The position numbers were made by a program, and so were the translations under genes. Under the pieces are notes generated by a model. It did not search any database and was not told where the DNA came from. It was given only the letters and a program-made list of their open reading frames with translations. Positions 1 to 11,012 of a stretch of 64,000 nucleotides of DNA are shown here, piece by piece. Position 1 is the first letter of the stretch. Each line of letters begins with the position of its first letter. The stretch comes from Saprolegnia diclina VS20 (lineage: Eukaryota; Oomycota; Saprolegniomycetes; Saprolegniales; Saprolegniaceae), in contig NW_008246068.1 in NCBI RefSeq assembly GCF_000281045.1, positions 1,697,029 through 1,761,028 of the forward strand. Reading direction: 5' to 3'.

Positions 1-97
1 GCGGCTACAAAGGCGCTGTGCACGATGCGGCGTTGACAGGACCATTGCAATCTGCGTATGTATCAAGTCGATACTGTATGACGTGGCAAGAGCAATG

Positions 98-718
98 TCA
101 CGCGAGGTGTTTGCTTAAGATCTCATAGGACGCGTGAGGGTCGTCGTGCTGGCTCGGCGACGTCGCGTCGACCTCGTACTGCATCGTCTTGGTGTAGAAC
201 TGGAGCGCGGATGCGTTGGCCTTGAAGACGGTCAAGACGATCCACTTCATCTGGTATCGCCGCGCAATGAGCTCCAGCAGCTGCATGAGCCGCTTCCCAA
301 GGCCGCGCCGCTGCAGCACCGGGCCAATCTGAAGCTCGTACACGTAGACGATCTCGGCGCCGTCGTCCTCGACGAACCGAAAGTGCACGAACGCGTCGAC
401 GTCGCCCGCGATGAGGTACCGCGCCGCCGGATCAAAGAGCTCGGCGCGCTTGGCGGCCATGTCAAAGCCCCACGACGATTGCTCGTAGAAGCTCTGCATG
501 TTGGCGCAGAAGAGCGCCTCAATTTTGGTCTTCTCGCCGGCCGTGAGCTGCGCGGCTGGTAGCGACCGCAGGCCCACGGTCACGTCGCCGGCCGCGTACG
601 AGGCGAATGGTGCAAACTCGAGCATGAAGTCATCGACGCCGTTGGCGCGGGCTAGCGCCGCCTTTCGCGCGAGCGCCTGCTGCTCTTTCTTCGTCAGCCG
701 CTTCGCCTTGGGTGGCAT
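98..718 (-). CDS. NAA40: N-alpha-acetyltransferase 40 (NatD), histone H4/H2A type
   Basis: Single-exon gene of 206 aa. NatD acetylates the N-terminal serine of histones H4 and H2A. A lysine-rich N-terminus is followed by a GNAT fold. The YEQSSWGFD segment, the HFRF strand, the acetyl-CoA loop QRRGLGKRL and the C-terminal YEILSKHL all match the NAA40 family in order. The start at 718 (MPPKAKRL) was chosen because the 39 upstream in-frame residues look unlike the family and the basic N-terminus is typical. Length is close to that of animal NAA40. I see no intron. Confidence 0.9.
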   Translation of the reverse strand: MPPKAKRLTKKEQQALARKAALARANGVDDFMLEFAPFASYAAGDVTVGLRSLPAAQLTAGEKTKIEALFCANMQSFYEQSSWGFDMAAKRAELFDPAARYLIAGDVDAFVHFRFVEDDGAEIVYVYELQIGPVLQRRGLGKRLMQLLELIARRYQMKWIVLTVFKANASALQFYTKTMQYEVDATSPSQHDDPHASYEILSKHLA

Positions 719-1101
719 CGCGCTGTTTGTGTGCTGGTTGACCGGCCGCGTGATTAAATGTGGCATATAGTGCCGAAAATAATACCAGCCGGTGCGGTTG
801 ACGGCAAGGGAAACTTCGCATCGACCCTCAACCAACTCTGCGAAAGCACAGAGGAATGATCAAGGCCGCGTACCCGGTGTGGATTTAGTGCTAGCTTTCG
901 CAGACGCGTGCGAGTGTCACACAGTCCTTGCGCCGGCGTGCTACCCGCCTTCAATGTGGCACATGCCGAACCCCAGCATGGAAGTATACGTATATAGAGG
1001 ACCTGTGGCAATGAATAGTGACTGTTCCAGACTTGGCTTTTGTATTGCATACAAATTCAAAGACGGCAATAAGTCAAGCCACACACTCAGTAAAAGAACT
1101 G
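719..1101. other. intergenic, divergent promoter region
   Basis: Lies between the divergent NAA40 and complex I subunit genes. It holds one GGCACATGCCGAA element (listed separately) and a related imperfect copy near 763-776 (GGCATATAGTGCCGAAAA). I see no coding exon or RNA gene. Confidence 0.6.
958..967 (+). promoter_or_regulatory. palindromic element GGCACATGCC followed by GAA
   Basis: Perfect inverted repeat GGCA-CA-TGCC followed by GAA, 134 bp upstream of the complex I subunit start. It is one of a family of near-identical sites upstream of other genes in this window. Function is inferred only from the recurrence. Confidence 0.5.
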
Positions 1102-1678
1102 ATGGAGGACCTCTCGCCGAACGAACAAGTCGCTGCCTTCACGGCCGCCGGTGCTTTCGCCGGCGCCGCCATCGGCTCGGTCGAGTCTGTGTGGCACATC
1201 CCCAAGCTCGGTACGTCCTGCCATGTCTCTGCGCCTCCAAGCTTGACGAACGACGTTGCCTGCAGGCGAAGCGCTCCCGAGCTTTTCGCACCAGCTCCGC
1301 GCGATTGCCCTTCGCTCGGTACGCTGTAAGCACCCGCACTGTCTATCGCTCATGGCCCAACGTAGGCCTCGTTCGGCATGATCTCGTTCTCGTACGCTGT
1401 CGGCAAGTCGACTGCGGTAGGCAAAACACCCACTCTTGTGCCAAGGCGCTCATGGGCTTGCGTAGGCTTCGATCCGCATGAAGGACGATGTCTTCAACCC
1501 GATCGTCGGTGGCTTTGCGGCCGGCATCGTGCCGGGCATCTTGCGGAAGAGCGGCACGGTCGGCCTTGGTGCCGGCGCGGCCATTGCCACGGTCATGGCG
1601 GCCACCGAGTACTTCTCGGCGGGCGCGGAACCCACGGCGAACAAGTGGGCCTCGCGCTACGACCACCTCAAGAAATAA
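1102..1678 (+). CDS. NADH dehydrogenase complex I subunit B14.7-like (NDUFA11, Tim17 family)
   Basis: Four exons: 1102-1209 plus base 1210, 1266-1318, 1366-1416 and 1466-1678, giving 141 aa. The spliced protein is a small hydrophobic protein with glycine/alanine-rich membrane segments (AAGAFAGAAIGS, then PIVGGFAAGIVPGI and GAGAAIATVMAA), as in the Tim17/22/23 superfamily. Length and the VFNP-IVGG-AAG segment fit the B14.7/NDUFA11 accessory subunit of mitochondrial complex I better than a translocase. Introns are 47 to 55 nt. A Tim17-family membrane protein of another role remains possible. The upstream GGCACATGCC element may belong to its promoter. Confidence 0.65.
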
Positions 1679-1740
1679 ACGAGGCCACCCGTGTGTGTGT
1701 TATTTCTTCGACGACGTCGTTATTCGAGTCCTCCCGCCAT

Positions 1741-2715
1741 CTACCCAGCGACCTGCACGCTGCAGTCGACGCCTAGCGACGCTTGACGCACGCAAAATGG
1801 ACGACAACGCCGTACCTAGGAACCCTTCGAAGCAAGCACACGTGCCGTCCTTGTAGTTGCAGATGCCTCGGTTGGAGCACTCGACGTAGCAAAGGTTGCC
1901 GGCGGCGCCCACCGAAGTGCTTCCAGCCGCGGCGACGCCCGCGCAGTCGGTGTCGATGACACCGGAGAGCGGGTCATTGTTGGACGGACAGCGCCCTAGC
2001 AGAAGCGAGCATGTGAGACGCAAAGGGCAGACCATGCCGCACGAAGGGAGCAATCGGCGCCAAACCACTCTGGCACTTGGGTCTGTCCGGACGCCAGGCC
2101 GACGGGCCATGACGAGTCGCACACGCAGCCAAAGATGCGCTCTTGGTCCCATGTCGTGGTCGTCTACGCCGCATGCGTCGTCATCTTGCTCACCACCGGT
2201 GCGATCTACCTGGAGCCCATAGTAGGTTCTCGCTGGCGAGAGCGGTAGTGCCGTTGCTTGGCCCGCCAGGTACCGCATCGCAAGGCAGCGGCCGTGGCCC
2301 GAGCAGCCGTTCGGGCAGCCCGCTAGTCGTTTTGCTCAGTGGTCGATGTTTAGGAGCACGTACCGAGTTCGCATGAGAGGCCCTGGAAACCGGGAAAGCA
2401 GGTGCATTCGCCCGTGTTGGTGTTGCAGATGCCCATGTCCGAGCACTCGGCGAGCACAGTATGGCCCGTCGTCTCGGACGTCGGGACGCTGGTCCACGAG
2501 AGGCCCGCCGGACACGTGCGCAGCGAGCAGTCGGGGCTCTTCCAGATTGAAATGTCGGTCGGCGCGCCCCACCCAACCTGGCACGTGCACACCTTTGTGT
2601 GCGTATTGCAAAAGCCATGGCCGTTGCAGTTGTTGAGCGTCGCGCAGAGGTCGCCGCCCTGCGGGTTGTAGCCGGCGACGCCCGCGAGCCCGACGAGAAG
2701 GTTAAGATACCGCAT
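1741..2715 (-). CDS. secreted EGF-like / tenascin-type cysteine-rich repeat protein
   Basis: Five exons traced by phase from 2715 down to the stop at 1741-1743. The start MRYLNLLVGLAGVAG is a short signal peptide. The mature chain has EGF-like modules, including NCNGHGFC..CTCQVGWG, CSDMGICNTNTGECTCFPGF, CSGHGRC, then a CVCDSSWPVG segment and CSNRGICNYKDGTCACFEGF. The intervening segments DCSLRTCP and DCSLRRCP are typical of a large oomycete family of secreted EGF-repeat proteins. No transmembrane segment is visible. Likely extracellular or cell-wall associated; the substrate is unknown. Introns are about 40 to 55 nt and split EGF modules. Confidence 0.75.
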
Positions 2716-3293
2716 TTCCGTAGCCGTTTTTCGCGATCTTGCATCATGTTGTCGCTTGACGCCGTCCGCTCGATAGCATCTTTGTAGGTGGCGAGGCCAC
2801 AGGCAGCGGTGACGGCGACCTCGACCTCGACTATCAACCTCGGTGGCACCCTGTGGCTCCATCATGCATTCATGAGGTCATGCGGCCTGGCAGGCGCACA
2901 CTTACCACTCGCCACTCGCCACTGCACGGAGCGACTACGGTACAAAGCATACCGGCGGCGCCTCGACTCGGCGCACGCCGATTGTTCCACGCCATACTGT
3001 GCCATGCGCCTTGCCACCGCCTTGCTGCGTGCGGGCCTTGCTGCGTGCTGCAGTACTGCAAGACCAACCCACTTCGCCGCTTCTCCAGTCGTCCATGAAG
3101 CATCGTCACGGCCAATGGCCATGCGGCGCGCCCGTCGCCTGCGTGCTACGCCCGTGTGCCAGCGACCGCCGGCGCTTGGATCGTGGCCGCCTGTCGACCT
3201 CTATGAATGCATATCCGTGGTAACCTCTAAAACTGGATATTTCGGGACGCGGAATCCACCACGCATTTGTGGACGACGTAGCCGACGACCAAC
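2716..3293. other. intergenic, divergent promoter region
   Basis: 578 bp between the EGF-like gene (minus) and NAA10 (plus). No supported exon, RNA gene or repeat was seen. Short open frames on both strands lack recognisable similarity. Confidence 0.6.
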
Positions 3294-3873
3294 ATGGTGT
3301 CCATCCGCAATGCAACGGTACTGGATATGAATGACGTGGCAGGCCAAGGCTCATGCACGCTCCTGGCAGGTGACGGATCTTCTCGCGATGCAGAACGCCA
3401 ACCTGTGGTGCCTGCCCGAGAACTACCAGATGAAGTACTACTACTACCACATCATGTCGTGGCCGCAGCTGCTCTACGTGGCCGAGGACCATGACGGCAA
3501 GATCGTGGGCTACGTGCTCGCCAAGATGGAAGAGGAGGCGACGGTGCCGCATGGGCACATTACGTCGCTCGCCGTGCTCCGGACACACCGCAAGTGCGGC
3601 ATTGCCACCAAGCTCATGAAAGCGGCGCAGCGCGCGATGGTCGAGAGCTTCAAGGCCGAGTACGTCTCGCTGCACGTGCGCGAGGGCAACGCGGCCGCGA
3701 TCCACCTCTACCGACACACGCTCAAGTACCAGGTCTACGACATTGAGAAGGGCTACTACGCCGACGGCGAGGACGCGTACGACATGCGCCTTCCGTTCAC
3801 GGACAAGTGCAACACGGCCATGGCCGCCAACGTCGCCAAGTGGAACAAGTACCTCGCCGACCTCGGCAAGTAG
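3294..3873 (+). CDS. NAA10: N-alpha-acetyltransferase 10, catalytic subunit of NatA
   Basis: Two exons, 3294-3317 and 3370-3873, giving 175 aa. NatA acetylates N-termini at the ribosome. The spliced start [16 protein letters not shown] runs into [35 protein letters not shown], the [10 protein letters not shown] strand and the acetyl-CoA loop [12 protein letters not shown], all near-identical to ARD1/NAA10. The YYADGEDAY motif is present. The protein lacks the long acidic tail of animal NAA10 but has a short C-terminal helix. The 52-nt intron is needed to join the conserved RNA-T-V-TD start. Together with NAA40 this window holds two N-terminal acetyltransferases. Confidence 0.93.
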
Positions 3874-3909
3874 ACACGGACGCAGAGGACGATGCGCGAT
3901 GCGTTGTGC

Positions 3910-6900
3910 TTAATAATAATAGGTGCGGATGTACTGATCGGACGTTCGGCGGACCTTGGACACCTCGGGCGCGATCCCATGCCCTGCGACGAGCTGCACG
4001 AGGAGCGCAAGCCGCTTGAAGCGACGGTGCAGCGGCCGGCCGCGCTTGACGTAAATGTCCTCCTCGCCAAACTCGTCGACGTACGGCGACGTGAAGAAAC
4101 AGGCGCGCCCATGCACGCTCACGAGCAGCACACTGCACGCCTTGAGGAGGAAGAACGCGCCGTTGCCATGGCCGCAGTGCGCAACGTGGCGTGAGCAGGC
4201 GCCTTGGCCGTCGACCTTGCAGCAGTCGCTGCCGGCACAGACAGCAACGCCGCAGCGCAGGCAGAGCGCGGTGGTCTCCATCGGCAGCGACGTACTCGGG
4301 CACCGGTGGCCGCTATGAAGCGCGTACAAGTCCGTGTACTTTGGCGGCAGCAGCGTGCTGTGCACGTGCCACACCCACGGCACGCTGCGCACGAGCACGA
4401 GCGGCAGCGCGGGGACCTGCGCAGCTCCGAGCATCGGAGCGATCCAAGTGCCAAAGGCCTTGGAGCCAAAGACATCAGCGGGAAGTGGCACGCCGAGCTG
4501 CTGGCAGAGGCTCGGGAGCGAGCTGGACCCGCGCAAGGTCGAGACAAAGTTGAGGTACAAGCCCGCGTCCGGGTCATCGGCGCCGCGGAAGACGGCGCGG
4601 GCGACGAGCGTCGCCTTGCGCAGAAAGCCAAGGACCGTCGACTCAAACACGGCTTGGAGCATCGAGCCCGACGGCGCAGTCGCCGCGATCGGAAGGCCCA
4701 GTGACGCGCGCCAGCCGTCCACGGACGTCACAGTCACATCACGGGGCAAGGCGTCAGGACACGCTGTCGTCGTCTGCACTAGCGCTTGGACCATTTGCAG
4801 CACAGCGAACGCCCGGATCGTCCAGAGCATCTCGGCCTTGTCCTGGACGACCGCGCACGTGAGAAGCAGCGACCGAAACAGGTCCTGCGACAGCAAGGGC
4901 GCGGTAAGGGCAGCGAGCACGTCGCTGGTCGGAGCCGACCCTTCCAGCGCCGCCGCCAGTGCATTCGGGACTGCGCCTGCATACGTGCTTGGGAGAAGCG
5001 CGGGGAGCAGCTGCAAGACGAGGCGAAGCGCCTCCAACTTGGCGTCGTCCCGGGGCGTGAGCGCGTCCAAGCACACATCCGCGTCGGGCGGCAAGTCGAC
5101 GCCGAGCCGGTGCACCGCGACTGCCTCCGGGGCATACGCCACATGCAGAAGCGCATCCGAGAGGCCTTGGGTCTCGGCGGCAGCGAACGCGTCGGCGACC
5201 GTGTCGAGCACCGTGGCCGCGGCCGACGTGAGTGGCATCTGCAGCGACTCAACAAACGCGTGCATGGCGTCACGGGCCAGCGTCGGGAGCTACAGACAAC
5301 GTAAAAGCTCATTTGCCAAGAGCTAACTCGAGCCTACCGAGGGCAGCGGCGACGACCGGAGACGCGATGGGAGCGAGGTCAGGTGCAAGAGGACGCTGTC
5401 GACGCTGCTCGCGCCTTGGAAGAAGGCTTCCATGGCGTGGCCCGACGTACTTGGCGCGCGTGGGACATATGGCACGGTCGTACTGCTCAGCGCCTTGCAG
5501 AGCGGGCAGAGGAACTCGCCGTGGGCGGCGTCAAAGGCGACGGCCGAGAGCAGTGACGCGTCCGTGTCGCGGCGGATGGTCGACCGGTACTGCTCGACGC
5601 ACGAGAGGTGCACAGCGTGGCCACACAGCTGGACGTGGATCGCCGTCTCGCAACTACGTGCGAGTTGTCAGATGGACGATTCCAAGCACAAGCCAGCGCG
5701 TACCTCTGCGGTCGGCCAATGCGTTGGGCGAGGCCGATGTATACCACCGGGTCGTCCTTCTTGGCGTGCGCGCAGATGATGCACTCGGGCGGCAACTGCT
5801 CGAGGAGCGTCTCGTCGGGCCTCTCTGCCTCTGCCTCGACGTCGTCCTCCGCCTCGAGCAGCGTGGTTGCGAACTGCGACTGCCGCGCCAGCATCGCCGC
5901 CATCGCCTGCTGCTGCTTGTGCTTCTGCAGTGCGAGCCGCGCCTTGGCGTCCAATGGTCCGTTCGTCCGTGTCGTGACGACCCGGAGGACGTCGGCAGCC
6001 AGGAAGCGCGCCATCGCCGCGTCCATCGCCGCATAGGCGTTGAGGACGTAGAGGATCCCCGCCAGGAGCGGCGTCAGCGACGCTTCGCCGAGGGCCCGCA
6101 GCCGTGTCGCATGCGCTGCAAGGAGCTGCACCAGGCTGCCGTCGCCGCACCTACGCCAGTGTCAACACGCATCTTGATTCGCGTCAAACGTACGGTGCAT
6201 GGGTGCCAGAGGGCAGAGGCAGGCCAAGGCGCTCGTCAGTCGGGGTGGCCGCCATCGTGAGCTCGGGCATGAGCGCCGCCGTCGCCGCGTCTCGCTCGGA
6301 CGACGCGGCCAGCACATGCAGCTGGAGCGTGAGCAAGTGGACAACGCGCGTCAGCACTGTCTCGTCGGCGCCGAGGTGCGCGTCGCGCAAGCAGTGCCGG
6401 AGCACGGCGAGAAGGTCGGGCGTGAGAGCCAAGTCCCGGACGCGGGCCATGTGCGGGTGCGGCAGCGGCAGCGCAGCGACAAGCGGCAGCGGCGTGTCGC
6501 GCCAGTTCTTGAAGACAACGTCGTGGCGCGCTTCCTGCGCCTTGATATGCCGGGACGGGCTGAGATGCAGACAGGCCGGGTCGTACTCGGTATACACCGC
6601 GTGCTTGAGCACATACTTGGCCGGCGCGATGCTGTCGATGGCCGCCGACGGGCTCTCGGCAATCGCGTCGAGGACCGACTGGAGCTGCTTGTTGCGCGTG
6701 TCTTCGGGCAGCGCTTCGTACCCCGGGTACGCGTACACACTGGCCGCTTCGTCGCGGAGCGTCGAGTAGTTGCACGGTTGGTACAAGAGCAAGTGCACGA
6801 GCTTGCGCCGCAGCGCGACCTCGGCGCCTGTGGTTGACGGCGGCGGCAGCTCCGTGAGCAGCCACAGCAAATGGAGGAGCGACTGCGACACGAGCTGCGT

Positions 6901-9132
6901 CTGTTTCTCAGGCGTCCACGGGCGCACAGTCGGGCCAGCGAGGTACGACGCGACGCCGTACCGGTCGAGGAAGCGGGCCAAGAAGGCGCGGGGCCCCAAG
7001 ACGACAGCCCCAAACTGCAGCAGCGCAAGGTCGACGTCTCGAAACGACACGTGCGCTGTCAAGTTGGGGAAGTAGTAGGCCTGGTCGGCGTAGCTCGTGG
7101 CTTCGTGCGTCATGAGCTCTTGGCCGTTGCGGACCCAGAGATGACTCGCGATTTGCGCCGACAAGACCAGCGACCGCAGCGGGTACTCCAAGAGGCTGTC
7201 CCACTCGTCGACGTTCTGGACGCGGGCGGTAGCAAAGGCGGCGACGTCAAAGGTACCAGCGGCAAGCACCTCGAGTACGAAGAGCCCGATCGCTTGGTGC
7301 AGCGGGTGGTGGAGCGACACGGGCTCGGCCGCCACGTCAAACTGCACGAGCCGTTGATCGGCGACGGTGTGGTAGCGACGTCGTGACGCGTGCGCCGTCA
7401 GCGCCGGCCAGAGCCCGTCCCAGATGAGCGCCGCCGTCGTCTCGTCGAGCCCTTGCTTGGCCATGCGGAGGCCTTTGAAGAAGCTCTCGGTGACCGACGC
7501 CAGACTCAAGTGGAGCATGAGGGCGTTGTACCACGGCATGTTGTCTTCGAGTTCAATGTGCGCCTCAGATTCGCGCACTCGCACTTGGGCATTCAGGTGC
7601 GACGCATCGACAAGCAGCCGGGCCCACGCGCCGAGGTGCTCGAGGAAGGCGTGCGCGATCGACGGCACGAGCAGTACAAAGCCGAGGTCCGTGATGACAG
7701 GCTCGTAGCGCGTAAAGCGGACAACAATGTGGTCGAGGTTGATGACGCGCATCGGCGTCTGGAGCGCGTCATCGACCTTGGTGAGCTCAAGGCCCTCGCC
7801 GAGCACGTGCAGCAGCATCGGGAGGAGGCCCTTGTCGTCGACGAGCTGCGGCACGATCGACGGCGTCGTGAAGATCTGGACGCTGAGCCCAAACATCGCT
7901 TCGTTCTTGGTCCCGACCCCGCAAAAGTACTCGCGCATGACCAGCTGGTAGACTTCGACGTAGAAGAGCGCGAACTGCCACTTGAGCGTCCGGTCGCCCA
8001 TGAGGTTCAAGTACGCCGAGTGCAGCGCCGTGACAATCGCCTTGGGCAGCACCGACGTCGCGGTGAGCAGCTCGACGATCGGCTCCATGTCACTCGACAC
8101 ATGGGGGTAGACCTTCTCGATGCAGGCGACGGGCTCAAACAGCAGGCCAAAGAGCGACTGCTGCAAGGTCGGCGAGAGCCGCGCGAGGCCGTGGACGTAC
8201 GAGAAGAGGTGGACCACGATGGCTTCGCGTGCGAGGTGGTCGTCGTCGACGACGGACGCGAGCCAGCCCTCGGCTTCCATGGCCTGCATGAGCGAGAGGG
8301 CTTCGGGGAGGAGGACCTTCTCCTTGAGGAGGGCGGCGCCGTCGGCGTCGACAGATTGGGTGAACGCCTCAGCAAACTCGAGCGAGTAGCCCTTGTCGAT
8401 GAGCGACCCCGTGAGGTCCTGGTCCGTGTGCACGTCGTCGTTGGAGATGCGCACGTGGTACAAGGTCGGGAGGTCGTCGTCGCTGTGCTTGCGCTTCTTG
8501 GGCTTGAGCCGCGCCTCGATCTTGGTCGGGTCGTGGTTGTTGGTCGCGCGACCTGCAACGTCGACCATGTACACGATGAGCTCGCGCAGCACATCGACGA
8601 TCGTGGCGGTCAAGGGCGGTGGCAGCTCGAGTGGCGTCTCGACGACCTCGAGATCGCTGCTCTGCACGCGGTGCGCCGGACACATGCCATGCACCTGCCA
8701 CGCCTCCGTGTCGCCGCAGTCGCACATGCCGCCCGGCGATGTCCGGTGGAAGAAGACTTGGTGGCCGTCGTGGTCGGACGCCTCAAAGCACGACTGGCAC
8801 TGCACGCACGTCTCGTCCATCTCGCAGTCGCGGCAGCTCCACGAGATGTCGTTCTGCTGAAACATGTAGCCACACATGCGCTTGGGCATCGTGAGCGCAT
8901 GCGCCTCGTGGACATGGCGCAAGTACGCGGCGACGTTCGGGAAGCTGCCGCCGTCGGCCACGCGGATCGCAGCATGCAGCGCAGCCTCGGCAAAGTCCGG
9001 GAAGCGCTCTGGCTTGTGGCCATACGCGAGAAGGCTCACGATCCAGCCGGCCTCGAGCACGGGCTCAAGCCCATGGCGCAGCCGGTCCTCGACGTAGCGC
9101 CCCAGCGCACTCGGGCTCGCGAGGTGCGACAT
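3910..9132 (-). CDS. UBR1-type E3 ubiquitin ligase (N-recognin), copy A
   Basis: Four exons: 9132-6194, 6150-5704, 5653-5338 and 5289-3910; 1693 aa. Domains in order: UBR box (KRMCGYMFQQ...CRDC...C..C...CDCGD, about residues 90-160), which binds type 1 N-degrons; a ClpS-like segment with SNDDVHTDQD (type 2 N-degrons); a long helical region; a RING-H2 finger (CIICAHAKK...LCGHAVHLSC...FLCPLC); and a C-terminal UBLC cap ending in tyrosines. It would target proteins with destabilising N-termini to the proteasome. The start at 9132 was chosen because upstream in-frame residues look like non-coding sequence. Compared with copy B it has one extra intron (6151-6193). Confidence 0.9.
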
Positions 9133-9461
9133 CCGCTTTTGTCCACGCCACAGAAAAAGCTTGCGTTTCGTATACCGCTGCTCATGGCATCGTCGAGGTG
9201 GCATCTGCCGAGAATAGATGTCAGCTGCCGAAAACAACACGGAGTTTGCCATTTCGAGGTCTGCGACGCGGCAGCGTGCAACGTCGACGCGCCGGCGCCC
9301 CGTGGACGCGCAGCCATTGTATACTAAAACCAAGTGCCCGTTCAAGCGCGGACCGACGGGATGCGACGGCTGTGGACACGGCGCCAGGCAGGTGGCGAGT
9401 ATGCCGAAACTAAATCCCATATGGAGTGGCATGTGCCGCAAAATAAAACAGGATTTGCACC
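9133..9461. promoter_or_regulatory. bidirectional promoter with two GGCAnnTGCC elements
   Basis: 329 bp between the divergent UBR copy A and WRAP53. It contains GGCATCTGCC at 9200-9209 (followed by GAGAA) and GGCATGTGCC at 9428-9437 (followed by GCAAAATAAAA, 25 bp before the WRAP53 start), plus half-like copies (CAGCTGCCGAAAA, TATGCCGAAA). No coding exon seen. Confidence 0.5.
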
Positions 9462-10982
9462 ATGGACGACGAGCGCATGGCAGCGACCGACGAGGTGGCA
9501 AACGAGCCCATGGCCGAGGGCGAGACGGCGGAAACGGGCACCGACGAGGCCATGGTATATGCGTGGTTCGAGCACTCGGGTGCGATGGCGCCAACGCACA
9601 TGTACAGCCTCACTGCCCCGTTCGCCTCACAGTTCACGCGGGGCGTCAAGGTCTCGCCGGACGGGCTCTGCCTCCTGAGCAACGCCGACGACAACGTGCT
9701 GCGGCTCTTTGACGTCAACCCGGAGGTGCAAGACGCCGCCTTGGAGATGCCGGAAGGCGGTACGGTCTACGACTTTACGTGGTACCCGTTCATGACGTCG
9801 TCGGACGCCGCGACGTGCGTGTTTGCAAGCACGTCGCACGCCCACCCCGTGCATCTCTGGGACGCGTACACGGGCGAGGTAGCAGCGCGCGTAGGTTGCC
9901 CGCTCATCGCTGCTGTAGCTGCGCGCCACGTACCGCGCATACGACCACTTGGACGAGCTCACGAGCGCGTACTCGGTGGCGTTCAATGCCACGGGTGACA
10001 AGCTCTTTTGCGGCTTTGAGCGCACGATTCGGTTCTTCGACACGACGCAACCCAGCCGCGACTTTACGACGCGGGCGCTGAGCAAGACGCGCAAGTCGCG
10101 CCACGGCCAGCGGTCCTTCTCTCGCCGACGACGTCCGTAGCCCCTCACGCCATGTCTAGGGGCATCATCTCATCGATTCACTTCAACCCCGACCACTCCA
10201 AGTACAGGCTTTGGCGTCCATGGTAGCGACTCATGGTATCCTGTGTGTAGGATGTATGCGGCCGGGTCGTACAGCGGGCAGACGTGCATTTATGCCGAAG
10301 AGTCTGGCGACGAGCTCGTCTCGCTCGAGGTACGCATGTCCGTCGAGCGCGTTGGTCGTAGCATGGGACTAGGGCCATGACGGCCACGGCGTCACGCAGG
10401 TTCAGTTCTCGCCCGACGGCAACTTCTTGCTCACCGGCGCACGCAAGCACGGGCTCATCCAAGTGTGGGACATTCGCAATACGATGCAAGTGCTCTACTC
10501 GCTGCCACGTCATACGCCGACCAACCAAGTACTTATATATGCGGTGATGCCATTGGCTCATACGATTGCTAGAAGATCGCCTTTGACGTGCACTGCGGTG
10601 GCCGCTACGTAGCCACGGGCAGCGAGGTAGTGGCCCTTCTCGTGGCAGTGCCAACGGTCGACCTCGCATCCTAGGACGCCAAAGTGCTGCTGTACGACCT
10701 CACGACGGGCGCGGCCGTCGATGAAATTGGAGGTTTTGCCGGTACCACTGACTACGACCGGTGGGAGTTGCAGCCACGATATCCTGCGTAGATGCGGTCA
10801 ACGGCGTGTCGTTCTTTCCTGCCGGCACGACTGCGCAGGTCGCCTGCTGCACGGGCCAGCGCCACTACGACGTGCCCAAGGACATGCGTGACGACGACGA
10901 CGACGACGCTGACGCGACGGCGCGAAGGACGCTGGCGGCCAATGGCATTCACTTGTACGAGTTTGCAGCGAATACGCAATAA
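9462..10982 (+). CDS. WRAP53: WRAP53/TCAB1-like WD-repeat protein
   Basis: Eight exons: 9462-9878, 9919-10112, 10160-10207, 10251-10329, 10373-10528, 10573-10626, 10675-10741 and 10792-10982; 401 aa. TCAB1 binds the CAB box of scaRNAs and telomerase RNA and delivers them to Cajal bodies. The HLWDAYTGE, LRATYRAYDHLDELTSAYS, LFCGFERTIRFFD, GIISSIHF, AAGSYSGQT and GVTQVQFSPDGNFLLTGARK blocks follow the family order of WD repeats. The third intron (10208-10250) reads best as GC-AG; the nearest GT alternative would leave only 28 nt. A run of aspartates lies near the C-terminus. The protein is shorter than the human one, lacking long termini. Confidence 0.88.
10208..10250 (+). other. GC-AG intron in WRAP53
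   Basis: The exon ends ...TACAG and the intron begins GCTTTGG and ends GTGTAG. Frame and family similarity (YRMYAAGSY) are kept across it. A downstream GT at 10223 keeps the same phase but leaves an implausibly short 28-nt intron. Confidence 0.6.
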
Positions 10983-11012
10983 GATGAGGATATAAGGGTG
11001 GTGCATCTTCAA

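Noticed and set aside
7390-9327. 645-residue plus-strand open frame
   Set aside because: It lies antisense to the UBR copy A exon. High GC at third positions leaves long open antisense frames; its composition (Arg, Val, Leu, His) and lack of any motif mark it as a shadow.
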